From positions 1 through 64,000 of the forward strand of contig VWND01000028.1 in assembly GCA_009599575.1 (NCBI GenBank): a DNA stretch of 64,000 nt, given 5' to 3'. Shown here one piece after another: positions 10,753 through 21,740 of the stretch. Position numbers and translations under genes: made by a program. This DNA is from Blumeriella jaapii. Taxonomy: Eukaryota > Ascomycota > Leotiomycetes > Helotiales > Drepanopezizaceae. The first letter of the stretch is position 1. The number at the start of each line of letters is the position of its first letter. Under the pieces are notes generated by a model that was given only the letters and a program-made list of their open reading frames with translations, made no database searches and was not told where the DNA came from.

Positions 10753-11834
10753 ATGCCCGGCTCGGTGAGCGTGCTCGATGCCTTCTCGCACCGCTACGAC
10801 GCCGACGAGGACCATGCCTTCAGCGACCGACAGCAACCGAGCCTGAGGTCCGTCCTGCATCTTCCACCGTCTCCGGCGGAGAGCGACAGCACGGTGATGC
10901 GCGAGGCCAGCCCCATGGGCAGCCCCTCGGCGACGGCGATGGAAGAGCGCAAACTCACCAGAGAGATGGAGCGCGGCGCACCCGGGGACCGGGCCATCTT
11001 TGCCGATGCGAAGACGCCGGAGCGGCAGGAGCTGGCAAAGAGGAAGAGTCAGTACTACGGCGACGTCTTTGCGTCGCGGGAGCCCATCTCGTCGGCCCGC
11101 GAGCGCGTCACCAAAGAGTCGATGGTCATGGCGGACATCAGGACCAATGTCATCGTAGGTCGTCCCCCCAGACCGCGACGACCAGCACGTGCTGACATGA
11201 TGGGGCGCCGCAGGTTCACGACGAGTACACGTTCATCACCGATCTCTCCTACTACCTCTCGACCCGATACCAGCGTCCCGAGAACTCCATCGTCGTGTCC
11301 CTCACCCACTCCTGCTGCATGCTGTTTGGCGGCAACTTCGATCCGGCCTACACCATGACCATCACGGCGCTGTCCTGCCAACTGCAGCCGGTCACCAACA
11401 AGCGGAACGCCGCGTTGCTCGCCACACACATGGACGAGGCGCTGGGCGTCGGGCCGCGACGGGGCGTGATCAGGTTCCTGCCCATTGCCGAAGAGAACCT
11501 CGCGACCGACAGCAAGACCGCCGCCGGGGAAATCGAAGAGCTGGAGCGGGAGACCACGGAGAACAACGTGCATCTGCAACGGAGTTTGAGCAAGGGCACC
11601 ACCCGGAGTCGCAAGAGACAGAGCACCAAGAGCCTGCGGGGGTTGAGGACCGGGTTTCTGCCGACTCATAACGAGAACATGCCGATTACGCCGACGCTCA
11701 GCACGAGTGGACTCGACATCCCACCCATCCCCACCTTTCCCATTGACAGGAGCGAGGTGAATCGGAAGGCCGACAAGGCGCAGAGAATGAGTCGGAGGAA
11801 GAGCTTCATCGCTACGATTTTTGGGAAAGCATGA
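10753..11834 (+). CDS. MIF (macrophage migration inhibitory factor)-domain protein
   Basis: Two exons, 10753-11154 and 11214-11834, joined by a 59-bp GT-AG intron in phase 0; 340 residues. The MIF/tautomerase-fold domain covers about residues 120-230: MADIRTNVI, then VHDEYTFITDLSYYLSTRYQ, a strand HSCCMLFGGNFDPAYTMTI corresponding to the AFGG region of MIF, and NKRNAALLATHMDEALGVG, RGVIRFLPI. It is flanked by a disordered Ser/Pro/Glu-rich N-terminal region (about 115 residues) and a basic C-terminal tail with a Glu-rich coiled part and RMSRRKSFIATIFGKA at the end. Because the domain is internal, the free N-terminal proline that catalyses tautomerisation in MIF cannot be present, so enzymatic activity is doubtful. 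Such extended MIF proteins occur across filamentous ascomycetes with largely unknown roles. Confidence 0.85.
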
Positions 11835-12560
11835 GTCGGTCGTGGGGTCGGAGGCCCGCGGGAGGGATCCCCGGGCTTGTGCGCTGGAACGACGCGCAGG
11901 CGGCAACCCTCTCCCACTGGGTGCGGAGATGGCGAGGCTGATGGGTTTGCTTACTTTTTGTCTCTTTTCCGTGAGCCGTGAGTTCACGCGGGTCAGCGAG
12001 GCGTTCGGGATGGGCGTGTCGATACCGAGCACAACACGGCGAGCTTGGATACAGCGGTCTCTCTTACATGCCATGCCCGGCGTAGCTTTTACTCGCATAG
12101 GTAGATTCTGAATACTTCCTTCCGGGCACGATGCCCGCATGTTCTCCCCCCCGCCATGGCCTCGGGCGCTCTCCCGTGGCTCTGTCGCGATGCCGCCCCT
12201 GACACCCGAGTCGCTTTGTGGACTCTGGGGCACGCGCTCGAGTGTTCTGGAGGCACGCTGTGCAACGTCACCTCATCTCGATTGAGCACGTAGGACGAAT
12301 CTTGGCCCGTCAGGATACGATGATGTACGGTACCCCGCTCGACCCGAACGAGACGTGTCGTCGCAACTGCGCACGGCAGACCGAGTGGCTTGCATGTGCG
12401 ATGGGGATCTCGTCAGGTCGTACCGTACCGTACCGCACCGCACCGCGGACGGCGCAGGTACTGACTGTACTGTACTGTACTTGATCGGAAAGGCTCCCGC
12501 CTGTATGGGTCGCCGCGTCCGGGCTCATCGTGAGTGACACGGTGGAACGGGAGGCCGGTT

Positions 12561-12665
12561 GGAATGGGATGGGATGGGATGGGACGTGATGGGATGGGAT
12601 GGGACGTGATGGGATGGGATGGGACGTGATGGGATGGGACGTGATGGGATGAAATGGGACGTGAT
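12561..12665. repeat. GGGAT minisatellite
   Basis: Tandem TGGGATGGGATGGGACGTGA-type units, five or six copies built of a GGGAT pentamer with GGGACGTGAT variants. Confidence 0.9.
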
Positions 12666-12959
12666 GCGATGTGGTACAGGACTGTACTGTGCTGTGTGTG
12701 CGTGGTACCCGTGCTCGACACTAAACTCGAGCTGGAGATCTCGCCGATAAGCGCTCGAGAGGGACGAGAAAGTAAACAAAAGAAGCGACGAACGAAATAT
12801 CGGCCTCCCTCTCCCCTCCCCTCCACTCCCCCCCCTGAATCGAAACACCGGACCAGATTTGCTGTGACGCCAGCCAAGCTCGTTACTGTGCACCAGGACC
12901 ACTTCTGGTCTCCACTGTTTAGCGGAGACCCAACATCCTCCCGTCTCTCTCTCGTTTCT

Positions 12960-13036
12960 CCAATCACAATCACAATCACAACCACGACCATCACCATCAC
13001 CATCACCACCGTCACCGTCACCATCACCATCACCCC
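12960..13036. repeat. (CACCAT)n-like microsatellite
   Basis: ATCACCATCACC and AATCACAATCAC units with CGTCAC variants. Confidence 0.9.
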
Positions 13037-14076
13037 AATCGCCTCCTCCCCGCCGTCCAGCCGCTCCATATACCAGGCCGAATCCCTGGCCCTCAACCAC
13101 ATCCAAACCTCCCGCGCTGAATCTCGAGCGCGGCCCTGGGGGGTCCTGAGTTTCCACCTGGCGCTCCAGTCGCACCGAAGGTCACGGGATTCCCGCCAGG
13201 CCGGCTGCGCAGGGCGGGCTCGCAGGTAATGTGATGTGTCACACGCTGTTGGACTTCGTTGTTGATACTCATCCTAGGCCACGTCGCTCGCTAGCATACG
13301 CGCGCTCTGACCGGGCTCGAATCCGAAACCGAAAATCGAAATCGCATTCGAGCGCGAGAGCGAGCGCGAGCGCAGGGCCACAGGCCGGAATAGCCTCAAC
13401 CTGCTTGCCCACACGAATCCGGACCCGGGCCGATCGCAACCCACCTGCCCGAGACATCGGTACCGGCACGACCTCCTTGCGTCGCACAGATGGAGGTATG
13501 TGGTCTTGTTCCTTGGTCACGCTGCCTTTGACGTCTGTCTCCGCCTCTTGCTTTCCTGGATGTTCGCTCTGGAGGCCGGCTGCTGGTCGCTGAGGGAGGG
13601 CAGATGCACGGCATCCCTTGGCCACTTCCATTCTCCTTCTGTCCTCGATGCCGGTAGTACCAGGGACGGTGGAGAGCGAGAAGAACCAACCATCATGGCC
13701 CGACTTACGTCAGCGTGGCAAGGACGACAGTGTTCATCCTGTTTGCTGCCGGACGAGAGGCATGTTTGGTTTGGTATAAATCGTCTAATGAGAAGCCGGC
13801 TTGCACTGTACGTGCTGCATGCTGCCGCTGCCGTCGCCGTCCCGCGATCTTGCTTTTTGCTTGCCTTTGCTGCCGAGTCCCGTGGACCCTTCGGTGCTTG
13901 GTGCTTCGGTGCTTCGGTGCTTCTGAGCTGGGGATACGCTGCTGTGCAAATCCAATCCAATCGCCGTTGCAAGGCCGCCCATCCACCTCTCTGGCCGTTG
14001 TTGTCGCTGCTGCGGCCGAGGATTAAGCGATCGCTCCGCAGGAGTTCGTCTGTGGTCGGAACTGCACACGACAACA

Positions 14077-14163
14077 CCACTCCAGACACCACTCCAGATA
14101 CCACTCCAGACACCACTGCAGACATCACTCTAGTCACTACTCCAGACACCACTCCAGATCCCA
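14077..14163. repeat. 12-bp tandem repeat ACCACTCCAGAC
   Basis: About seven imperfect copies of a 12-bp unit, in frame in every translation, which makes a spurious Thr/Pro/Asp repeat reading frame. Confidence 0.9.
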
Positions 14164-14295
14164 CGCCGAGACTGTAACATGCGCCCTTCCCCCTGATTTC
14201 TCCCACCTCCTCGCGCCACTGTTCCATCACGTCTCCTGCTTGCCATGCCTGCGCTCAACCCCCCTCTCCTTCACAATGGACGGCGCAGAACCAAG

Positions 14296-15659
14296 ATGGA
14301 TGGCACGTACAACGGTCCTGCGCGCCAAGGTCCCGTCAGGCACATCAGTCCAGCCCAGCTAAATCTTGAACGTATCTACGAGCAGAATCGATCGACCGCC
14401 CAGAAGAACAATGCGGGCTCGGTGCCAGCCCCCGCGCCGGGCCCTGCTGCTAAGGGAAAGCCTCGATTGCTCCTCATGGGACAACGAAGGTCCGTATTCC
14501 ATCGGCTTCTTCTTCGCGGGGCGCGCTGACCACCAGGCCAACAGAAGTGGCAAGTCCTCCATCTCGAGCGTGGTCTTCCACAAGATGCCCCCGAATGAGA
14601 CTCTCTTCCTCGAGTCCACGGCCCGCATCCAGAAAGACTCCATGCAGTATGCTTTCCCTCCTCTTCTCCCCCAGAGACAGGTCCCAGCTGACTCGCGCCC
14701 AAGCTCGTTCATGGACTTCCAAGTCTGGGACTTTCCGGGACAAGTCGACTTCATGGATTCTTCCTTCGACGTCGACGCCATCTTCGGCGAGATCGGGGCC
14801 TTGATCTGGGTGATTGACGCCCAAGACGACTATCTGGAAGCCATCGCCCGCCTCAATGCCACCATTCTCAACCTTCAACCGCAATACCCCAACGTCAACA
14901 TCGAAGTTTTCATTCACAAATTTGACGGCCTTTCCGAAGACTACAAGCTCGACATCCAACGAGACATCACGATGCGCATCCAGGACGAGCTGAGCGATCG
15001 TGGGGTGGAGAACGCGCCGATCAACTTCCACCTGACGAGCATCTACAACCACTCCATCTTCGAAGCCTTCTCCAAGGTCATCCAAAAACTCATCCCCCAC
15101 CTCCCCACGCTCGAAGCGCTGCTCAACAACCTGTGTCGGGCCTCCGGCTTCGAGAAAGCCTATCTCTTTGACGTGCTCTCCAAGATCTACATCGCGACCG
15201 ACTCCTCGCCCATGGACATGCCCTCGTACGAGATCTGCAGCGACTACATCGACGTCATCGTCGACATCTCGGAGATCTACGGCTGGAACCGGCCGGCGTC
15301 GTACGTCGACACGCTGGAGGGCGAGCCGTGGAACAAGAAGCTCGAGGACCAGGTTGCGTGCAAGGAGGCCGAGAGCGCCATTGTGCTGACGGACGGCAAG
15401 CGCCCCCTGCTGCTGCGCGAGGTCAACAAGTACCTGGCGCTGGTGGCGGTCATGAAGGAGGGCACGTGGGGCCGCATGCCGGTCGTGGTGGAGAATGTCG
15501 GCACGACGGTAGGGGCTGCTGAGGGCTTTCGAAATCACGCGGATGAGGAAGTGAGAGCGTGTTAGCTAGATCGTCGTACACTTGGAGTCTGGGGTGGGGG
15601 AGGGGGGTCGGTGTTTCGCGGCCGATGGAAAAAGAAGGAATGGGCGAAGCGCGGATTGA
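14296..15659 (+). CDS. GTR2: Rag GTPase Gtr2 (RagC/D-type)
   Basis: Small GTPase that pairs with Gtr1 on the vacuolar membrane and passes amino-acid signals to TORC1. Exons 14296-14489, 14545-14646, 14704-15508 and 15570-15659; about 396 residues. The P-loop is built across intron 1: GQRR then SGKSSISSVVFHKM. Intron 2 removes an in-frame stretch so that STARIQKDSMH joins SFMDFQVWDFPGQ (the G3 motif). G4 is HKFD, the usual Rag variant of NKxD. The C-terminal half carries the roadblock-like dimerisation region (about residues 230-370: SKIYIATDSSPMDMPSYEIC, REVNKYLALVAVMKEG). The last exon is less sure: skipping the 61-bp intron at 15509-15569 gives a stop at 15563-15565 instead. An in-frame ATG at 14245 would add 17 residues. 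Confidence 0.93.
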
Positions 15660-16349
15660 GTAGACAAATTCTCTTTCTTCCATGCATTCGGCGATGATCT
15701 ATCTACTGCGGCTCAAGAAGAGCCGCGTCCATGCTTGCATGTGGATACCTAATAAGAGCGAAGAGATAGCCGTACAGCAGAAGAAAAGAGAAGAAAAGAA
15801 GAAGAAAAGAGAAGAAAAGAACAGAACAGAACAGTTAACCGGCCCATCCAACCCCTTCCCTTCTTCCCTCACCTCCGATCCCCGGGATCCTTTTGATCCC
15901 GGATCGAGCGAATGGATAACATAACCAACCCTCAGCGCTCTCAAGATTGTACCTATGTACTTACTGTATGTCTTTCCACCCGTCTCCTGCGTGGGAGCTT
16001 GCTACTGTACTGTACATACTGTAGAAGATTAGCATCCGGCTTAAATAAATAAGTAAGCGAGCGAGCGAGCGAGCGAGATGCTGCCCTCGGAACTAGTCGC
16101 GTTCGCGTGGACGAGGGGGAGGGGGAGGGGGAGGGGAGGGGGAGGAAGATCTCGGGGGAGCTGGGTGGATGTTGGTGTTTTTGTTGTTGAGCTGAAAATC
16201 TGCGTTAGAGCTAGAATCCAGATTGGGTGCTGGGTGCTGGGTGCTGGGTGCTGGGTGCTGGGTGTGCAGCGGGTAGATGCTCGTGTTGATGTTGTGGTTG
16301 TGCTGGGTGTGCAGCGGGTAGATGCTCGTGCTCGTGCTGGTAGATGCTC

Positions 16350-16462
16350 GTGCTGCTTGTTGTTGTGCTTGTTGTTGTGCTTGTTGTTGTGCTTGTTGTT
16401 GTGCTTGTTGTTGTGCTTGTTGTTGTGCTTGTTGTTGTGCTTGTTGTTGTGCTTGTTGTGGT
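16350..16462. repeat. 12-bp minisatellite TTGTTGTTGTGC
   Basis: About nine tandem units; its translations give artificial Cys, Val or Thr repeats in every frame. Confidence 0.93.
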
Positions 16463-16674
16463 TGTTGTGGTTGTGGTGGTTGGGAGTGTCACGTTTCGGA
16501 GACACGTGATCGTGGCCTTTTTGACGCCCTGCCTGGTCCCTTTTCGTTTTTTGATGGATCGCGGATTTCGGGTCTGCGGTCCTTGGTGTGTTTATTGGCT
16601 GAAGAGGGAAGAGGGAAGAGGTACAGTACGTGTGTGGAACTCGGAGAATGGTTTGGGGGGGGGAGGCTTGGTTT

Positions 16675-16695
16675 GGGGGGGGGGGGGGGGGGGGG
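16675..16695. repeat. Poly-G tract (about 21 nt)
   Basis: Uninterrupted G run followed by GGGTT repeats. Confidence 0.9.
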
Positions 16696-19264
16696 TGGGG
16701 TTGGGTTGGGTGGGGGTTGGGTTGTGCCTCGTGCAGAAGTAAGTGTATGGGTGGGTGGGTGGGTATGTGATGATGATGATGATGATGATGATATTATTTA
16801 ATGTCTGGAGGGAAAGGGTAGGTATGTGTGTGTGTGCAGTATATCTGTCTGTCTATCTGTGGACGGAGTGTAGTTTTTTTTTTTTTTTTTAAGATGCATG
16901 GTTTTTTTTGGGGGGGGTTTTTTTTGGGAATATGACTTTGAGAATATGGACCGCATATCTGGCTGGGAAGCTGCCTGCTTGTCCGTAGGGCGCGATGTCG
17001 AGTCTGGGACTGATCGTCTGTATGTAGAGTTCTCTTCCTGTCATTCGGAAGGCACAGTAGGGAGCGGGTGTGCTGTGAGAACAAAAAACATATTGGTCGT
17101 CGCATGGTGGGTGACTTGACCGACTACCTGTGAGGTAGGGCAGGATTGGCCGCGGAGACCAACATGACAGACAATATTCGTCGTCTGCGGTGGGATCCCA
17201 GCTGTATGCTCGCGGCTGTGCTCTCGCCCCTGAGGAAGAAAGCATGTTTGTTACTGTATCTGCTAGTTAGCTGGGGCCCGATCGCGATCTTCTTTCTGCT
17301 CGGCCTTTGGGTTTTCCGCGTCGGATTCTTTCGCTTCGTCTTTGTTCGGTCTTTTGCGCGCTGTTGGCTGTCACTTACGGGCTCCTATAGTTACGGACTT
17401 GACTTCCCTGGTGTGGTGTTTGAGAGAAGACACAGGTCTGGCTTTGCTTGGAGAGGATTTATGTGTATCCATCATAGGTACCTTCCGCTATCCATGCCGT
17501 TTGCGTTGGTAGGCAGCCAGATGGGCTTGCATCAGCGCAAGTGCTGCTTTTCTGTATTTGGAATCGGGCACCCTGTTTCTTCTTTTGCTTGTTTGCTGAA
17601 TAGGGACTCATCTTGGAATCATGGTTTGGTTGTCATTCAGCTTAAAGTCTGTGAGTAGACTTGATTAGCAAAAGCGTGAATGCTTGATAACAAGTCGGGA
17701 GACGTAAGTCCTGCTTGACTTGATAGCAGGAAGACCTGAGACAGCCTTGATCACTAGTTTTGGCTTTTCATCTACTGGTATGTAATGTAGAATCGCTACA
17801 CCAGTGTAGGTTGAGGTTTCTCACGAGTCTGCAGCGAGTGCGAACTTGAAATGTGGCTTCAACGATAAGAGAGGAAAGCTGGTATTACCGTAAACGACTC
17901 TTTCAGGAGTTGGAATGGTTCTTGGCTTTGCTCCCTATGGCTTCTCTGGCTGGGGTTTCCGCTCCACTTCACCTTCCTAATCAAGCATCTCTGGCGCATC
18001 TCAGAAACTTGTGGGTCAAAAACTGTCATGTTCAATTTTGACCCCTATCTCACACTGCATCTCTATGTTGTGCAAAATGTCACATCCACACTTGCAGTGC
18101 GGTGCGCGGTACAATAAATTTTTTAACTATTGCCCACCCCCATTTTCTGCACGACAATCTACCTTTGTCAGATATCGTACAATCGTGTACATTTGTAAAT
18201 ATGTGTATGTATCTGCCACAGCTTGAGCTCCATTATCGCATCCAAGCTCTTATCATACTCTGACGATTCCAATGAGTGGGAACGATATGTTTGTAATCTA
18301 TAATCTGTCTTTTCCCTGGGTTATAAGCTTTAAGAAAGAGCCGTAGTACTCGCATATCGTGTAATAGATTTCGCCAGCGATTGCTAGCTTGATGGAATGT
18401 GCTGAAGTTTTCGGTGGGCAGTGAGAACAACGTCGATAGCAGAAGTATCGTAAAATGACAGCAATGGATGGATTGCACCGCGTAGACTTCATAGGGCTCA
18501 TATTTGCTCTGGGTGAATCGGTGGAATTGGAGGAGGTCAGGAGGTAGGACAGAATCCTTACTTGTTGACTTCTTAAGCGAACCTATGCAGTTGTGTATAC
18601 CCAATCTCATGATTGGCGTGATCAACGTGTCCGAACCATCAATCAGCATTCGAGAAGGCTTGCGTATTGCGCCTGGTGTTCATCCTGTCGGTCTGGTGGA
18701 CGCATCGTGAAACCGCAGTTCCTAATATCGAGGAAAATCTATGGATCGCTCGACCGGACTGGACCGAGTTAGGCGAGAACTTACGCCATCTATTGCCTGC
18801 CAGCTGTGGCTTCGATGAATTTACACGAAGACCTTGATAAGTCGCTTGCTACAACTGTTTTCTGGGCTCTTGTGACTCACCCGCATGTTCGATCTAGTTC
18901 TCTATCTAAGTTTAGGAGAGGCTAATCTTTGTGCACCACAATAGTCAAGTTCCGGGGTTGCCGTCAGGTTCTTGTGTGTAACGTGATCCTACAGTCTCCT
19001 TTGCATAGTGCTTCGTATTGAGGTCAGATATTTCGATACATGCCATATGATTAGAGAAAGCTAGCTTAGATTTTTACATGGTCCTGAATAGCTGAAAATG
19101 TCGGTGCCGCCGTACATTGTTGCGGTAGGTACGACCCAGCACAAGTGCAACCATCCACGCCTGTGGAGTGTGGAGAGGGCATTATGTGAGGTGGTATTGT
19201 AGCGAGTAACAGATCGAGAGGATGCTAGAATCTTGCGATTGTATCTAGATCTCTTTCTCACACA

Positions 19265-19271
19265 TATAAAA
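19265..19271 (+). promoter_or_regulatory. Likely TATA box of small secreted protein gene
   Basis: TATAAAA lies 76 bp before the start codon at 19347, a usual spacing for strongly regulated fungal genes. Confidence 0.6.
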
Positions 19272-19346
19272 AAGCCGGGCAAAGTCCTCAGTACTCCTCA
19301 TTGCGCTTCATCGATCAAAAACAACGACATCGAGTCGATACTCATC

Positions 19347-19896
19347 ATGATGCGCTTCCTCATCGCCCTTACTACCTTGGCCGCTGCAGGCATCACTGCA
19401 CGAGCGGTCCCCGGCACTGAGGTCGATCCTTTCAACTGCGCCCTCGTCAACGGCTGCCAACTCAAGTTTGTAGGCTCAACTTTCCAGTGCAGCTGTGTCA
19501 ACGACCCTCCAAATAGCTTGTAAGCTTCACCAACCCTACCAGATCATATCCATCGATTCTAGCAGTCCCAGCTAACAGGTACCAAGTGCACTGGCGAAGT
19601 TCTACACACAGGAACGATTCGGCGGCCTGGAGTACCAGGCAATTGGTCCATATAAGACCTGTCAGAATCTCCCATCCAGCTGGAGCGGAAAGTCACACTC
19701 TATGAAGAGTAACACGGATCCTTCGGTGGTCTGCTGCATCTACACAGCACCGGATTGCAACAAGGATGGGCATCACTGGACTCAGGTTGACACCGCTGAG
19801 GTGGCCCAGCTTATTGGCTACTACGAAGGCACTCAGAGCTATAAATGCAACCTTTGGGTCGATGATAAATCGACTTGTGATGGTCTTCCACGTTAG
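19347..19896 (+). CDS. Small secreted cysteine-rich protein (effector-like)
   Basis: Two exons, 19347-19519 and 19587-19896; about 160 residues. The start gives MMRFLIALTTLAAAGITARA, a classic signal peptide with likely cleavage before VPG. The mature part has ten cysteines (FNCALVNGCQ, FQCSC, KTC, VVCC, PDC, KC, TC), consistent with disulfides in an extracellular protein. The intron uses donor GTAAGC, branch GCTAAC and acceptor AAG at 19586; this acceptor is the only one near the branch site that leads into the long open frame LAKFYTQERFGGLEYQ. Size, Cys content and signal peptide match fungal effectors or other secreted small proteins, but no named family was recognised, so the role is open. 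It lies beside a decayed NmrA-like gene in a gene-poor stretch. Confidence 0.8.
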
Positions 19897-19995
19897 ATGA
19901 GGACAGCGTGCTTTGGAGAGTAATGCAAGGCTTGGAGAGCAGGTTGGTTTTTGTTTTTCGTACATGGTAAGGATAGTTGTCTCCGGTAAGAGTGC

Positions 19996-20363
19996 TCAGT
20001 ACATGGGGAGGTATTTGCTGAATTCTATCAAAATTATCCATTTGACTCCTGCTTGGCCAGCGGCTTCCACGATCTTGAGCTCCGTCTCGTGAGCATCTGG
20101 AGCCTGAGTGCTCAAGGTGATTATCAATGCCTCTAGGCTGCGAAGATTATCGATGAGGGAAGCTGGATCATCCTAGTTGATGTGTTTGAGCAGGATGCCA
20201 TCTGAGAGAGTTGCCTTGCTGTCGGAACGTGTGATGGCTGTGATGACGTGCTTCTTGGTACCAAGAATTGCGGAGGTCGTATATCATATGATGAAAATTC
20301 TGGACATGAAGGGGAGCGTACACCGACGATCGTTATTGTGTTAATGTAGCTTGAAGATGACAT
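19996..20363 (-). pseudogene. Truncated NmrA-like NAD(P)-binding protein remnant
   Basis: The minus strand opens MSSSSYINTITIVG, the first beta strand of an NmrA-like Rossmann fold, but the glycine-rich loop that should follow is missing. In another frame it resumes as LGTKKHVITAITRSDSKATL, then has an in-frame TAG at 20175-20173 in the place of a Tyr-like codon (HIN-stop-DDPASL), and goes on through LRSLEALIITLSTQAPDAHE and VEAAGQAGVKWII before a stop at 19998. Intact members run to about 300 residues and bind NADP as redox sensors or isoflavone-reductase-like enzymes; here only the first third or so is left. An intron might hide the frame change near 20290-20340, but the TAG and the early end still break the gene. 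Confidence 0.7.
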
Positions 20364-21740
20364 GGTGATTTTCTATAAGGATCGAATTTGGTGATTTGCT
20401 TTGTTTTTTGTTGAGAGGACTCGGCGAGAACAATTGACCTGTGAGCCATCCATCATATTCAGAGTTGTATATATGCTAGGGAAAAACATCAGGGTTGATG
20501 TCAAGTTTTTGACGTAGATTCGTAGCTATTCGCTAACTACACGGGGCAGGTTTGCGGAAAGTCGGAACAATCCTGTATCTCGCTCGCACTGTACGGAGTA
20601 AGTGAAAGTACGCTCAAGAACGCATCATCAATGTCGGCGAGAATTGTTTAGCTGTGCCTCTTCTGATCTTTTAGTTTAAGATGTGTGCATACGTAGGACG
20701 TAACGAGCCAGATCGCTCGTTCGTACCAATATCTCGCTCGGCTTTTACATTCTTACTGACCATTCAACCGACTGACCATATTTTCAGACGTCCGTCTATC
20801 CCCGAATTCGTAACGAAGTATTAGATTGAACGATCAGATTTCACAGATTAGAAGCTTAGAGATGTTTCACAGCTTGCCTTTGCGCCACAGGTATCATTTA
20901 GCCAGAAAACGCCTACCGAGGTCCCTCGTCGTTGAACGGCTTGAGTAACTCAAACGGATCTACAGTACCAACCCGGAAGCCGAACTCTACATACGAGCGT
21001 CGAATAGAACGTCGCTGCCAACGCACTCTGGTAACAGTAGTCCGGATCCCGCTCACTGACCCTGGTCTCCAAATTCACGCCGGCTCCCTCACCATCCACG
21101 CCCGGCGATTACCCCCGCTACATCCGTACTGACCGAGACCAACATCGGGCGTCTGTCTCAGCAGCACTCCACTCATCCCTCTCATACGCGGCGATAGCCG
21201 TCACCCATATGCTCGCTCTGCGAGTGATGCCAGGGTGGAGGCATCGTGCTCGTTAGTGAGAGAGATAGAAATGTGACGTGGGGCGTGGGGGGACAAGCAT
21301 TGTTTTGAAATAAGCGAGATTTGGCGAGCTGGGTGAGAATCTAGAAAGCCGAGAAGGAGAGGTAAGTCGATGTGATGCGAAAGGGTGTGGAGCGGAGTAG
21401 ACTTGTTAACCTTCGCGGATTTGAATAATAAGAGTGGAGAATGGCTCATCTGTTCTGGGAGGACTTCCCGATGCGGAGCTAGAAAGCTCATACATCGCAT
21501 CAGACACGTGCTGGCCAGGAAGATATTTTCAGACTTTCACTGTCACACCTTATAAGTGAAGAATAATCATAGATCAGCAAACGAAGTCTGGGAGACACTA
21601 TGCATGGTAATCCTAAATGTGCATGATAATCCGAAATTCGAAAAAGAAAGGTATCTCGAGGCTAGAAAAACCAGAAACCCAAGAAGCCCAGCAACCGACA
21701 CCGCGCCAGTGCAACACGCGAAAGCAGTCGTTAAGCATGT
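20364..21740. other. Gene-free region
   Basis: About 1.4 kb of unique DNA. A 99-codon minus-strand open stretch (21201-21500) and a 66-codon plus-strand one near 20932 show no recognisable features. Confidence 0.5.

Larger units (their letters stand above)
11835..14295. other. Gene-free, repeat-rich region
   Basis: About 2.5 kb without a supported gene. Long open frames on both strands here are carried by simple repeats: a GGGAT/GGGAC minisatellite (12561-12665), (CACCAT)n (12960-13036) and a 12-bp ACCACTCCAGAC repeat (14077-14163). GTAC pentamers lie at about 12418-12482 and 12675-12695. Confidence 0.5.
15660..19264. other. Gene-free region, simple repeats then unique DNA
   Basis: 15.7-16.9 kb is dominated by simple repeats (AAGAA, GCGA, GGGTGCT, TTGTTGTGC, poly-G, TGA, poly-T) plus GTAC pentamers near 15945-16025. 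From 17.1 to 19.2 kb the DNA is unique but no reading frame could be supported; a hydrophobic 170-codon open stretch at 17146-17658 and a 138-codon one at 18233-18649 (minus) have no recognised features. Confidence 0.5.

Noticed and set aside
11055..12233. 392-codon open frame on the minus strand
   Set aside because: It is antisense to the MIF gene, whose exons encode a recognisable domain; the minus frame is a by-product of GC-rich codons.
14647..14703. Coding status of the in-frame stretch within GTR2
   Set aside because: It is open in frame, but only its removal joins DSMH to SFMDFQVWDFPGQ as conserved in the family.
16078..16801. Cys- or Val-repeat proteins
   Set aside because: Translations of a 12-bp minisatellite that is open in all frames.
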